This document shows positions 1-6,119 of a stretch of 13,090 nt of DNA, one piece after another. A program made the position numbers and the translations under genes. Numbering within the stretch: the first letter of the stretch is position 1; the number at the start of each line of letters is the position of its first letter. Source of the stretch: an uncultured Mollicutes bacterium (lineage in GTDB: Bacteria > Bacillota_I > Bacilli_A > RFN20 > CAG-288); the NCBI GenBank assembly GCA_900549915.1, contig URQF01000028.1, forward strand, positions 1 through 13,090. The letters run 5' to 3'. The notes beneath the pieces are model-generated. The model did no database searches and was not told the origin of the DNA. It was given only the letters and a program-made list of their open reading frames with translations.

Positions 1-338
1 GATAAGGAAAGAAGCTTTTCATCCATAGGAACTTCTTTTTCAATCTTATCCATCCTGACACAGACAGCCTTCTTAAACGGATCCGAGAAAAGCCTCTTTA
101 CTTCTGCTTGATTCAGATAAGCATCAAAGAAGTATCCATCCTTTGCAAGAAGGACAGAGAACGAAAGGGTTCCAAACGGAATCCTGTTCTTTTTGCCTGG
201 CTCTTCCAAATTGCGGTTGATGATGTCCGCTAAGACAAGAAGAGCCTCTAAAGAAACATCCTCTTTTTTCAGATAAATCCGATGAAGTAACAGCCGCTCC
301 TGGAATTCTGACGTATACCGGTAGACTTTAAGTTCCAT
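1..338 (-). CDS. Hypothetical protein, N-terminal part only (runs off left edge)
   Basis: An open frame starts at an ATG read leftward from 338 and continues without a stop to the window edge, giving about 112 codons. The start lies 2 bases past the ftsK TGA stop, so the two genes are almost certainly co-transcribed. An AGGAG sits about 14 bases upstream inside the end of ftsK, which is rather far, and translational coupling may help. The protein begins MELKVYRYTS, looks soluble, mixes charged and hydrophobic residues, and shows no signal peptide or membrane segment. I do not recognise the family. In Bacillus, M16-like peptidase genes (ymfF/ymfH) lie downstream of spoIIIE, so a divergent M16-like protein is possible from context alone. 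I see no HxxEH-type motif in the visible part. The AGG codons fall in settings that suit Met, for example before an Ile or a Leu-Phe pair. Confidence 0.7.
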   Translation of the reverse strand, partial: MELKVYRYTSEFQERLLLHRIYLKKEDVSLEALLVLADIINRNLEEPGKKNRIPFGTLSFSVLLAKDGYFFDAYLNQAEVKRLFSDPFKKAVCVRMDKIEKEVPMDEKLLSL

Positions 339-340
339 AA

Positions 341-3238
341 TCAGTTACTATGCTCCTGTAAATATTCTTCTGCGGAGATACCAGGAGTATAAGTGCCACC
401 TGGTCCCCTATCGATAATCCGCTCTGCTAAGAGACGGGAAATCGTATCACTTGCTTTCTGGCTAGTCAGACGGAACGTACGCCTTAATAAAGCCTTATTG
501 CACCTCTTTGTCCGACAGACAAAATCCTTAATAGAGTTGTACATAAACTCTTCCGGATCCTGAACCTGGCCATCGGTTCCAAGTGCATTTTCTTTTTCTG
601 CCGGTTCCAAATCCAAGAACTCTGGATTGTAATGCGGCTTGCCGGCGTATTTCTTCAGATAGGACAGAACACGGTCGATTTCCTCATTGGAAAGATACGG
701 GCTCTGGCAACGAATCCTCGATTTCTTTCCAGGGCACTTGAAGAGAAGGTCTCCCTTACCAAGCAAAGTCTCTGCACCGTTTTCGTCAAGGATAACCTGA
801 GAATTGACACGACTTGCGCACCTAAGTCCGATTCGGCAGGCAATATTGGATTTAATCAAAGAAGGAACAACATCACGGTCCGGACGCTGGGTAGCAATAA
901 TCAGATAAATGCCAGCTGCACGAGCCTTCTGGGCAATACGACAGACATATTCCGGAAGTTCTTTGCCTCCCGTCTGCCTTAAATCTGCGAATTCATCGAT
1001 GATACAGACAATAGCAGGCCTTTCCTCCAATCCGAGTTCCGGTGATTTTGTCCGAAGTTTATTATAGTCATCATGATTGACACAGCGGTTTGCAGAAAGC
1101 AGAGAGAAACGACGGTCCCTCTCTACGCAGAGCTTAGCCAAAGCACGAATTGCCTGACTAGGATTTGAAATAACCGGGCAAAGCAGATGCGGGCAGTCTT
1201 TATAGAGACCGAATTCAACCTGCTTTGGATCAATCAGCCTCAGTTTCCTTTGATTTGGATAGTTCCGCATCAACAGAGTAGCAATCCTGGAATGAATCAA
1301 AACGGATTTACCAGATCCAGTGGAGCCGGCAACAAGAAGATGAGGCCTCTTATTCAGCGGGTAGGTTACAATTTCGCCGGAAATATCCTTTCCGATAGGA
1401 AGAAGAAGATTATCGCTCGTGTTCGTCTCCACTTTCTGGAAGACATCTTTGAAAGAAACAGCCCTTGGTGCTTGGTTTCCAACCTCGATACCAGAAGTAG
1501 AGCGTCCTTCTACAACCGTTTCCACACGAACGGACTTATCGCCGTTAAGATAACGCTGAAGGTCATCGGTAAGAGATGCAATCTTATCTGCCTTTTCACC
1601 GGAATCCGTCAGGACATTGAAGCGGGTGACAGAAGCACCGATGGTAAAGCTGGTTGCACGGGCACGGATGCCGAAGTCCTTTAAAGCATTGTTGATGATA
1701 ACAGCTTTTTTCTGAGCAGCTTCCTGGTTCAGCTGAATCTTTGCGGAATCATCATGTTCATCCAAAAGCTCATCCGTTGGGAAGGGGTAATTATAGGCAA
1801 GAGTCTCTTTGGTGTATTCCTGATACTGGGCCTTCTTCAACCTTTCCTTGCGACGGCGTTCTTCTAGCCTATCGCTCTCCCGTTTATGTTTGTCTTCGAA
1901 ATACTTCTTAACAAGTTCGTCTTCTTTTTCTTCCTCCGTCAGTTCTTGTTCGGCCTCTTTGACAGGAGCAGTGGTTTCAACAAATTCCGGAGCATCCTGC
2001 CTTGGCTTATCATCATCAATAGCGACTTCCTGACTGAAGCTCTCCTTATAAGCATCCTTTCTGGAATGGAAAGGACCATCCAGCGGGTTCTCGACTACCG
2101 GTGCCGGAGTAAACGGCTTTGGCTGAGGAGCAATAGGCTCTGGTTTTGCTGCCACTGGCTTTTCAGCCGGCTTGTTTTCCTCAACCTTAGGTTCTTCCTT
2201 CTGCCTAGAAGCAAACTGAGCAAAGGGATTTGGTTTTTGTTCGGAAACAAACACTTTCTCAACGGGTTCCTGATGAGGCGGAACAAAAGAAGGATTGGCT
2301 TCCTGTTCTTGTTGCGGTTCGGAAGAAGCCATGGCAGCCTGACGGAAACGGTTGGCACTACGATTCCTATCCTCTTCATTCAAGGAGTAGGAAGACTCTT
2401 CTTTCTTAAGTGCCGGTTTTTCCTCCTTTTTGGTCTTTAAGGCATCCAGGACCGGTTTCCTTTCTTCTTTTGTGATCGGAGTCAGCTTCTCTTCTTCTAC
2501 GGCAGCAGCTTGTTTCTGCCTATTGAACTGAGGAAGAGGTTCCTCGACTTTCGGCTTCTTTTCATTCGACCGATGAAGGAAAGTATGTTCCTTGTTTTTC
2601 TGCTTTTGGAAGGAAGAAGAGTAATTGACTCTCTTTTCCTTCTTCCTGCGGAGATTTTCCATTTCATTCACAATAGGATGGAAAAGAATCAGACCCAAAG
2701 AAGCAATAAAAAGAAGAACAAAGAACACCCTATCGCCGGTTGCTTTCCAGATAGAGCCAAAAAGAGTGACAAGGAAAAGACCGATAAAGCCTCCGCCAAG
2801 TCCGCTCAGCGAACCAAAGTTATCGATTTGGAAAGGATAACGGGCAAAAGAGTGCCTCAAATCGGTATAGCTAGCATTCAGGGAAGAAATATTGATGGTC
2901 TCGTCTCCGGCAAAAATAGAAAACGAAGCAAAAGCAAGAAGACAGAGGAAGAACAAAATACCTCCGGCCCAAGTCCTTCCATATCGTTTCCTAGCAAGAC
3001 CTTTCTTAGCATAGATAAGCCGGATTCCATAGATTCCGATAAGAATCCTAGCCAGAGGATAAAAGATTCCAAAGCAGTAGCTGAAAGAATAGGCAAGGAA
3101 TCTTCCGAGATAAGTCTTACCTGTCGCTCCGATAATCCTCCTGCAGAGAAGGAAGATTCCGAGTGTGGCATTCAGCCATTTTCTGCTTTCCGTCACCTGA
3201 TTATTCGAATCTGTAACTGACTGTTTTTCTTGGTTCAT
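341..3238 (-). CDS. ftsK: DNA translocase FtsK/SpoIIIE
   Basis: A 965-residue, septum-located, ATP-driven double-stranded DNA pump that clears chromosomes from the closing division site. Residues about 21-190 hold several hydrophobic helices (roughly 43-77, 90-110, 145-163 and 170-190). Residues about 195-500 form a low-complexity linker rich in Lys, Glu, Pro and Gln. The RecA-like motor follows: Walker A GSTGSGKS at 638-645, Walker B ending IIDEF at 746-750, and ATQRP at 782-786. A winged-helix gamma domain (about 895-955), which reads orienting DNA sequences, ends the protein. The ATG at 3238 follows an extended -10 promoter. The ribosome site is weak (a GG about 8 bases upstream). Conserved arginines use CGN, while AGG codons at 651, 667, 707 and 754 sit where homologues carry Met. 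AGG AGG at 33-34 lies in a membrane-proximal hydrophobic stretch, so a standard translation under-calls its hydrophobicity. The family assignment is secure. Confidence 0.97.
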   Translation of the reverse strand: MNQEKQSVTDSNNQVTESRKWLNATLGIFLLCRRIIGATGKTYLGRFLAYSFSYCFGIFYPLARILIGIYGIRLIYAKKGLARKRYGRTWAGGILFFLCLLAFASFSIFAGDETINISSLNASYTDLRHSFARYPFQIDNFGSLSGLGGGFIGLFLVTLFGSIWKATGDRVFFVLLFIASLGLILFHPIVNEMENLRRKKEKRVNYSSSFQKQKNKEHTFLHRSNEKKPKVEEPLPQFNRQKQAAAVEEEKLTPITKEERKPVLDALKTKKEEKPALKKEESSYSLNEEDRNRSANRFRQAAMASSEPQQEQEANPSFVPPHQEPVEKVFVSEQKPNPFAQFASRQKEEPKVEENKPAEKPVAAKPEPIAPQPKPFTPAPVVENPLDGPFHSRKDAYKESFSQEVAIDDDKPRQDAPEFVETTAPVKEAEQELTEEEKEDELVKKYFEDKHKRESDRLEERRRKERLKKAQYQEYTKETLAYNYPFPTDELLDEHDDSAKIQLNQEAAQKKAVIINNALKDFGIRARATSFTIGASVTRFNVLTDSGEKADKIASLTDDLQRYLNGDKSVRVETVVEGRSTSGIEVGNQAPRAVSFKDVFQKVETNTSDNLLLPIGKDISGEIVTYPLNKRPHLLVAGSTGSGKSVLIHSRIATLLMRNYPNQRKLRLIDPKQVEFGLYKDCPHLLCPVISNPSQAIRALAKLCVERDRRFSLLSANRCVNHDDYNKLRTKSPELGLEERPAIVCIIDEFADLRQTGGKELPEYVCRIAQKARAAGIYLIIATQRPDRDVVPSLIKSNIACRIGLRCASRVNSQVILDENGAETLLGKGDLLFKCPGKKSRIRCQSPYLSNEEIDRVLSYLKKYAGKPHYNPEFLDLEPAEKENALGTDGQVQDPEEFMYNSIKDFVCRTKRCNKALLRRTFRLTSQKASDTISRLLAERIIDRGPGGTYTPGISAEEYLQEHSN

Positions 3239-3272
3239 ATCCGTTTGATTTCTAAAAAATCCTTACTAAAGA

Positions 3273-3281
3273 ATTATATCA
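3273..3281 (-). promoter_or_regulatory. Extended -10 promoter of ftsK
   Basis: On the minus strand this reads TGATATAAT, a perfect TGn plus TATAAT extended -10. It lies 35 bases upstream of the ftsK ATG. No good -35 hexamer sits 16-18 bases further upstream (CGTATA at best), which fits an extended -10 promoter used by the vegetative sigma factor. This supports ftsK starting its own transcript rather than depending on galK read-through. Confidence 0.6.
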
Positions 3282-3313
3282 TAGCTATTATTAAATATAC
3301 GTATAGAAGAAGA

Positions 3314-3370
3314 GGAATAAACGCCTTTTTATAAGGAAACAAGGTACACAAAAAGGAACTCCTCTATTCC
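3314..3370. repeat. Nested imperfect inverted repeat between galK and ftsK
   Basis: An outer pair GGAATA (3314-3319) and TATTCC (3365-3370) encloses an inner pair CCTTTTT (3324-3330) and AAAAAGG (3350-3356), with unequal internal loops and a 19-base apical loop. Read leftward from galK, the shorter hairpin GGAA-8-TTCC followed by TTTTT (3370 to 3350) could act as a weak intrinsic terminator for galK. The stems are short and AT-rich, so either folding is tentative. The rest of the 239-base gap holds only the ftsK promoter. Confidence 0.3.
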
Positions 3371-3477
3371 AAAAGAAGTCAGCAATTCTATTTGTTTCAA
3401 GCTAAAAACAGAGGCAGGATTTATCGTAAAACGGATAATCAATCCATCCAACTCTTAGCAAAAATAAAACTTGTTGA

Positions 3478-4644
3478 TTAGAAAAGACGTCTTCCGCCAT
3501 CGCCGGCAGTCCTGACATGAAGCTTCGTCTTCCTTCCAGTCTTGCGGGTATAAATACGGGGAAGATTGCAGGAGAAGGAATGGACGAATTCATCCCGGAC
3601 AAGAGAGACCGTATTGCCACCCCATCCGCCTCCGGTTTCCCGAGAGCCAAGGCAGCCACGCTGTTTTCTAGCTTCATCCACTAGAGTATCGATTTCGAAG
3701 CAAGTCGCATCATAATCATAGCGGAGCGAATCACCAGACTCATTCCTTAAGACACCAAAAGTAACAAGATCACCTTTCTTAAGAGCGTTGACAGCATCTT
3801 TTGTCCGTTGCTCCTCATAGACAACGTGAGTTGCTCTCTGCAAACAGACTTTGTCCTGAATCAGATATTTGTAAGTTTCAAACTGAATCGGAGTAAGCTC
3901 GCAGAGATGCTTGATTTTCAGCTCTTTCTGAAGGTCTTGAAGCGCTCTCTCGCATTCTTCTCTGCGCTCATTGTAATGAGACTGGGACAGAGTATGGGAT
4001 TTGTTCGAGTTTGCGATAACCAAAGACACTCCCTGAAGAACAAAAGGAACATATTGGTATTCCAACGTTGCACAATCTAAGAAGATGGCATTGTCTTTTT
4101 TTCCCATTGCGGAAGCAAACTGATCCATAATTCCGCAATTAGTCTGGTTGAAATTATTCTCGGAATACTGCCCAATGACAGCAATATCCGAAAGAGAGAC
4201 ATCAAAGCCAAACCTTTCTTTCAGCCTAACGCCGACAACAACTTCCCTGCTAGCAGAAGAGGACAAACCAGAGCCGGGAATATTTCCATAGAAGAAAAGA
4301 TCTAATCCACAGGTCACTTTCCTGCCCTTCAATCCAAAGGCCCAGATAACACCTAAGGGATAATTGATCCACCCATTCTGTTTGATATATTGAATATCAT
4401 CAATGGATGCTTTCCTAACTCCAGCCCGTTTGCAGTTATCGCTATAAAGGAGAATACTGTTATCATTTCGTTTTCTGGCAATGCAGTAAGTTCCAACACT
4501 TAAAGCACAGGGAAAAACATGTCCGCCATTGTAGTCAATATGTTCACCAATCAGGTTCACCCGTCCTGGCGCAAAGTATCCGCGGATATCTCCACCATCT
4601 CCAAATTTATTAATAAAACCTGCTTTCCTCTGGTCAATTTCCAT
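3478..4644 (-). CDS. galK: Galactokinase (GHMP kinase family)
   Basis: A 388-residue cytoplasmic kinase that phosphorylates galactose to galactose-1-phosphate, the entry step of the Leloir pathway. The galactokinase signature GRVNLIGEHIDY is at 27-38. The phosphate-binding motif PGSGLSSSAS is at 123-132. GIMDQF at 171-176 carries the catalytic base Asp174, and motif 3 (ETGGGWGG, 335-342) is near the C terminus. Arg28 is the expected catalytic partner. The length is normal for the family. The start is supported by GGAGGG 7 bases upstream and a promoter further up. No galT, galE or sugar transporter gene lies nearby, so the gene stands alone here. It uses AGA and CGA more than gltX does, yet its AGG codons also fit Met (positions 133, 140, 144 and 300), so it is adapted to the same code. 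A related GHMP sugar kinase is a less likely alternative. Confidence 0.94.
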   Translation of the reverse strand: MEIDQRKAGFINKFGDGGDIRGYFAPGRVNLIGEHIDYNGGHVFPCALSVGTYCIARKRNDNSILLYSDNCKRAGVRKASIDDIQYIKQNGWINYPLGVIWAFGLKGRKVTCGLDLFFYGNIPGSGLSSSASREVVVGVRLKERFGFDVSLSDIAVIGQYSENNFNQTNCGIMDQFASAMGKKDNAIFLDCATLEYQYVPFVLQGVSLVIANSNKSHTLSQSHYNERREECERALQDLQKELKIKHLCELTPIQFETYKYLIQDKVCLQRATHVVYEEQRTKDAVNALKKGDLVTFGVLRNESGDSLRYDYDATCFEIDTLVDEARKQRGCLGSRETGGGWGGNTVSLVRDEFVHSFSCNLPRIYTRKTGRKTKLHVRTAGDGGRRLF

Positions 4645-4651
4645 AAAGGAA

Positions 4652-4657
4652 CCCTCC
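4652..4657 (-). promoter_or_regulatory. galK ribosome binding site
   Basis: GGAGGG on the minus strand with a 7-base spacer to the ATG at 4644. This is the strongest Shine-Dalgarno match at any minus-strand gene here and fixes the galK start. Confidence 0.75.
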
Positions 4658-4675
4658 AGTCATAAACTTATCTTT

Positions 4676-4704
4676 ATTCTAAGGGATACCCCCGTTTATT
4701 TCAA
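4676..4704 (-). promoter_or_regulatory. Predicted sigma-A promoter of galK
   Basis: On the minus strand TTGAAA (4704-4699) and TAGAAT (4681-4676) are separated by exactly 17 bases, close to the vegetative consensus, and lie 31-60 bases before the galK start. The spacer contains a small GGG/CCC dyad (GGGGGTATCCCT). This could be an operator or chance. I see no catabolite-repression (cre) site that I would defend. Confidence 0.55.
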
Positions 4705-4835
4705 TCTCACTCATTGACACAAAAATCAATACAGGACGACTTATTCTCCGTTTTATCCTAGCTAGACTAGAAAAGAATGCAAATTAAAGTAAATCATGGA
4801 AGCAAAGAAAAACGAAAGAACAAAGGCGGTGATTT

Positions 4836-4895
4836 ATGAATCAATGTCCCCACAGCAAAAAAAGGATTCTATCCTACTTTGCTCTTGTACATTGA
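4836..4895 (+). CDS. Possible 19-residue leader or small peptide
   Basis: An ATG at 4836 is preceded by AAGGCGGTGA, which differs from the ideal anti-16S match AAGGAGGTGA at one base, with about 6 bases between the GGCGG core and the ATG. The frame runs 19 codons (MNQCPHSKKRILSYFALVH) to a TGA at 4893-4895. One of its two arginines is coded AGG and would be Met. It ends inside the predicted -35 of the downstream operon, so it would need an earlier promoter that I cannot identify. No function is assigned. The ribosome site may be coincidental. Confidence 0.22.
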   Translation: MNQCPHSKKRILSYFALVH

Positions 4896-4919
4896 AAAAG
4901 AATAAAAAGAATTTAAAAT
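4892..4919 (+). promoter_or_regulatory. Predicted promoter of the yitT-gltX operon
   Basis: TTGAAA (4892-4897) and TAAAAT (4914-4919) are separated by 16 bases, and the -10 lies 52 bases upstream of the ATG at 4972. The region is very A-rich, so chance matches are possible, but it is the best-spaced pair before the operon and no other promoter is evident until after 13090. Confidence 0.45.
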
Positions 4920-4971
4920 AATAGGGTAAAATAAATAGGTTATATAAAAGGTATAAAAGTAAAGTTTATCT

Positions 4972-6078
4972 ATGGTCAAAATCAACAAACTCAAAAGCAA
5001 CTACATGGACTTCCTCTACGACCATCCAAAAACCAAAATTGGAAGGTCTTGGACTTGGAAAATTTTCGTAACTGCTGTTTCGGCACTAATCTTCGCCTAT
5101 GGATTCCGTGCTTTCATTGCACCGACAGTACAATGCGTAGCCGGATGGTTTCCGAAGAATTCCCCTTCTGACTTTGATGCCAACGGATTATCCATTCTCT
5201 ACAATGGAGTAAAACAGAGTGATTTCATTGATCCGACGCATTTGATTGCAGGTGGCGCCTCTGGTATATCACAGGCCATCATCCGATTCGTTGAAATCTT
5301 CGCCAACATCAAAGCAAACGAAAAAACCATCACTTCTATTCTCTACTTTGTCCTCAATGTGCCTCTTCTGATTCTTGCCTTCTTCAAAATCAGTAAGTCC
5401 TTCGCTATCTCTACTTTGATTAATGTCGGATTTGTCTCCCTCTTCAACTACATCATTCCAGACGCTTGGATCTACAATGTCGTCAACCTTTACACGAATA
5501 CTCTTGCCCGCTGTATCTTCGGTGGTATCACCACTGGTATCTCATCTGGTCTAGCAAGGATTATCAACTCTTCTGCTGGTGGAACCGATATTCTAAGCAT
5601 CTACTTCAGTGAAAAGAAGCATTCGCAAGTCGGAAAGATATCCTTCGTGATTAATGCCATCATCATTGTTTCCTATAGGAGGTTCACGGTCACAGGCCAG
5701 CATACCAATCCAAGTTGGAATACGGGTTCTTCTAACGATGTGATCACCTTAGCCTTATACAGCATCATTTATTACTTCAGGGCAACAAAAGTCATCGACG
5801 TACTGAATGTCCGGAATCGGAAACAACAGCTGACAATCTTCACAAACGACAAAGACAGGCCGAAAGTCCTCATCCGTGCCTTCCCTCATACGGCAACAGT
5901 CGTCCAGGGAACCGGAGCCTATTCAGGCCAAGAAAAGCTTGTCATCTATAGGGTTATCTCAAAGCCAGAAGAAAAGAAAGCAATTGCCTTAGTCCGTAAA
6001 GCCGATCCAGAAGCCTTCCTCACCGTTTCCGACCTCAATCAGGTCTATGGTCGCTTCTTCATCAAGCCGCTTGAGTAG
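4972..6078 (+). CDS. YitT-family membrane protein with C-terminal DUF2179 domain
   Basis: A 368-residue integral membrane protein of the widespread YitT/DUF161 family, whose transport or regulatory role is not established. Hydrophobic segments lie near 30-50, 88-108, 119-140, 145-163, 176-196, 220-240 and 257-270. Glycine-rich family motifs occur at 93-100 (AGGASGIS) and around 184-206, including SSAGGTDIL near 200-208. Residues about 285-362 form the cytoplasmic DUF2179 domain, with GTGAYSGQEK at 313-322 and VSDLNQVYGRF near its end. AGG AGG at residues 236-237 (5677-5682) would place two arginines inside a membrane helix under the standard code, and reads naturally as Met-Met. The ribosome site is weak: the AAAAGG at 4946-4951 is 20 bases away. 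The start is therefore less certain than the rest, and a start at Met12 is possible. It is the first gene of the rightward operon. Confidence 0.88.
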   Translation: MVKINKLKSNYMDFLYDHPKTKIGRSWTWKIFVTAVSALIFAYGFRAFIAPTVQCVAGWFPKNSPSDFDANGLSILYNGVKQSDFIDPTHLIAGGASGISQAIIRFVEIFANIKANEKTITSILYFVLNVPLLILAFFKISKSFAISTLINVGFVSLFNYIIPDAWIYNVVNLYTNTLARCIFGGITTGISSGLARIINSSAGGTDILSIYFSEKKHSQVGKISFVINAIIIVSYRRFTVTGQHTNPSWNTGSSNDVITLALYSIIYYFRATKVIDVLNVRNRKQQLTIFTNDKDRPKVLIRAFPHTATVVQGTGAYSGQEKLVIYRVISKPEEKKAIALVRKADPEAFLTVSDLNQVYGRFFIKPLE

Positions 6079-6101
6079 TTTATAAAACACAGAATTCAAT
6101 C

Positions 6102-6108
6102 AAAGGAG
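6102..6108 (+). promoter_or_regulatory. gltX ribosome binding site
   Basis: AAAGGAG with 11 bases to the ATG at 6120, in the 41-base gap after the YitT-family gene. It supports the long N terminus of gltX rather than an internal start nearer the catalytic motif. Confidence 0.7.
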
Positions 6109-6119
6109 TCATTCATATT

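Larger units (their letters stand above)
4645..4971. other. Divergent intergenic region between galK and the yitT-gltX operon
   Basis: A 327-base stretch without a full-length gene. Its left end carries the leftward galK promoter and ribosome site, and its right end carries a likely rightward promoter at 4892-4919. Between them is AT-rich sequence including a TTGACA at 4714-4719 with no matching -10 at proper spacing. A 19-codon ORF (4836-4895) follows a near-consensus Shine-Dalgarno sequence, and a 41-codon ORF (4796-4921) overlaps it without one. I see no T-box, riboswitch fold, tRNA or terminator. Confidence 0.6.

Noticed and set aside
1187..1684. 165-codon plus-strand ORF opposite ftsK
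   Set aside because: It lies fully antisense to the conserved FtsK motor domain, has no recognisable motif, and shows the expected composition of a shadow frame.
2510..3220. 236-codon plus-strand ORF opposite the ftsK N terminus
   Set aside because: Antisense to the FtsK membrane and linker region; Lys/Ser-rich with no family signal, and explained by the codon use of ftsK.
3402..3677. 91-codon minus-strand ORF overlapping the galK 3' end
   Set aside because: Shifted frame of galK; the real galK frame carries motif 3 through this stretch.
4796..4921. 41-codon plus-strand ORF in the divergent intergenic region
   Set aside because: Lys-rich, no ribosome site, AT-rich surroundings; the shorter frame at 4836 has far better initiation signals.
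6079..6119. T-box or other tRNA-sensing leader before gltX
   Set aside because: The gap is only 41 bases and holds just a ribosome site; the upstream intergenic region also shows no T-box sequence.
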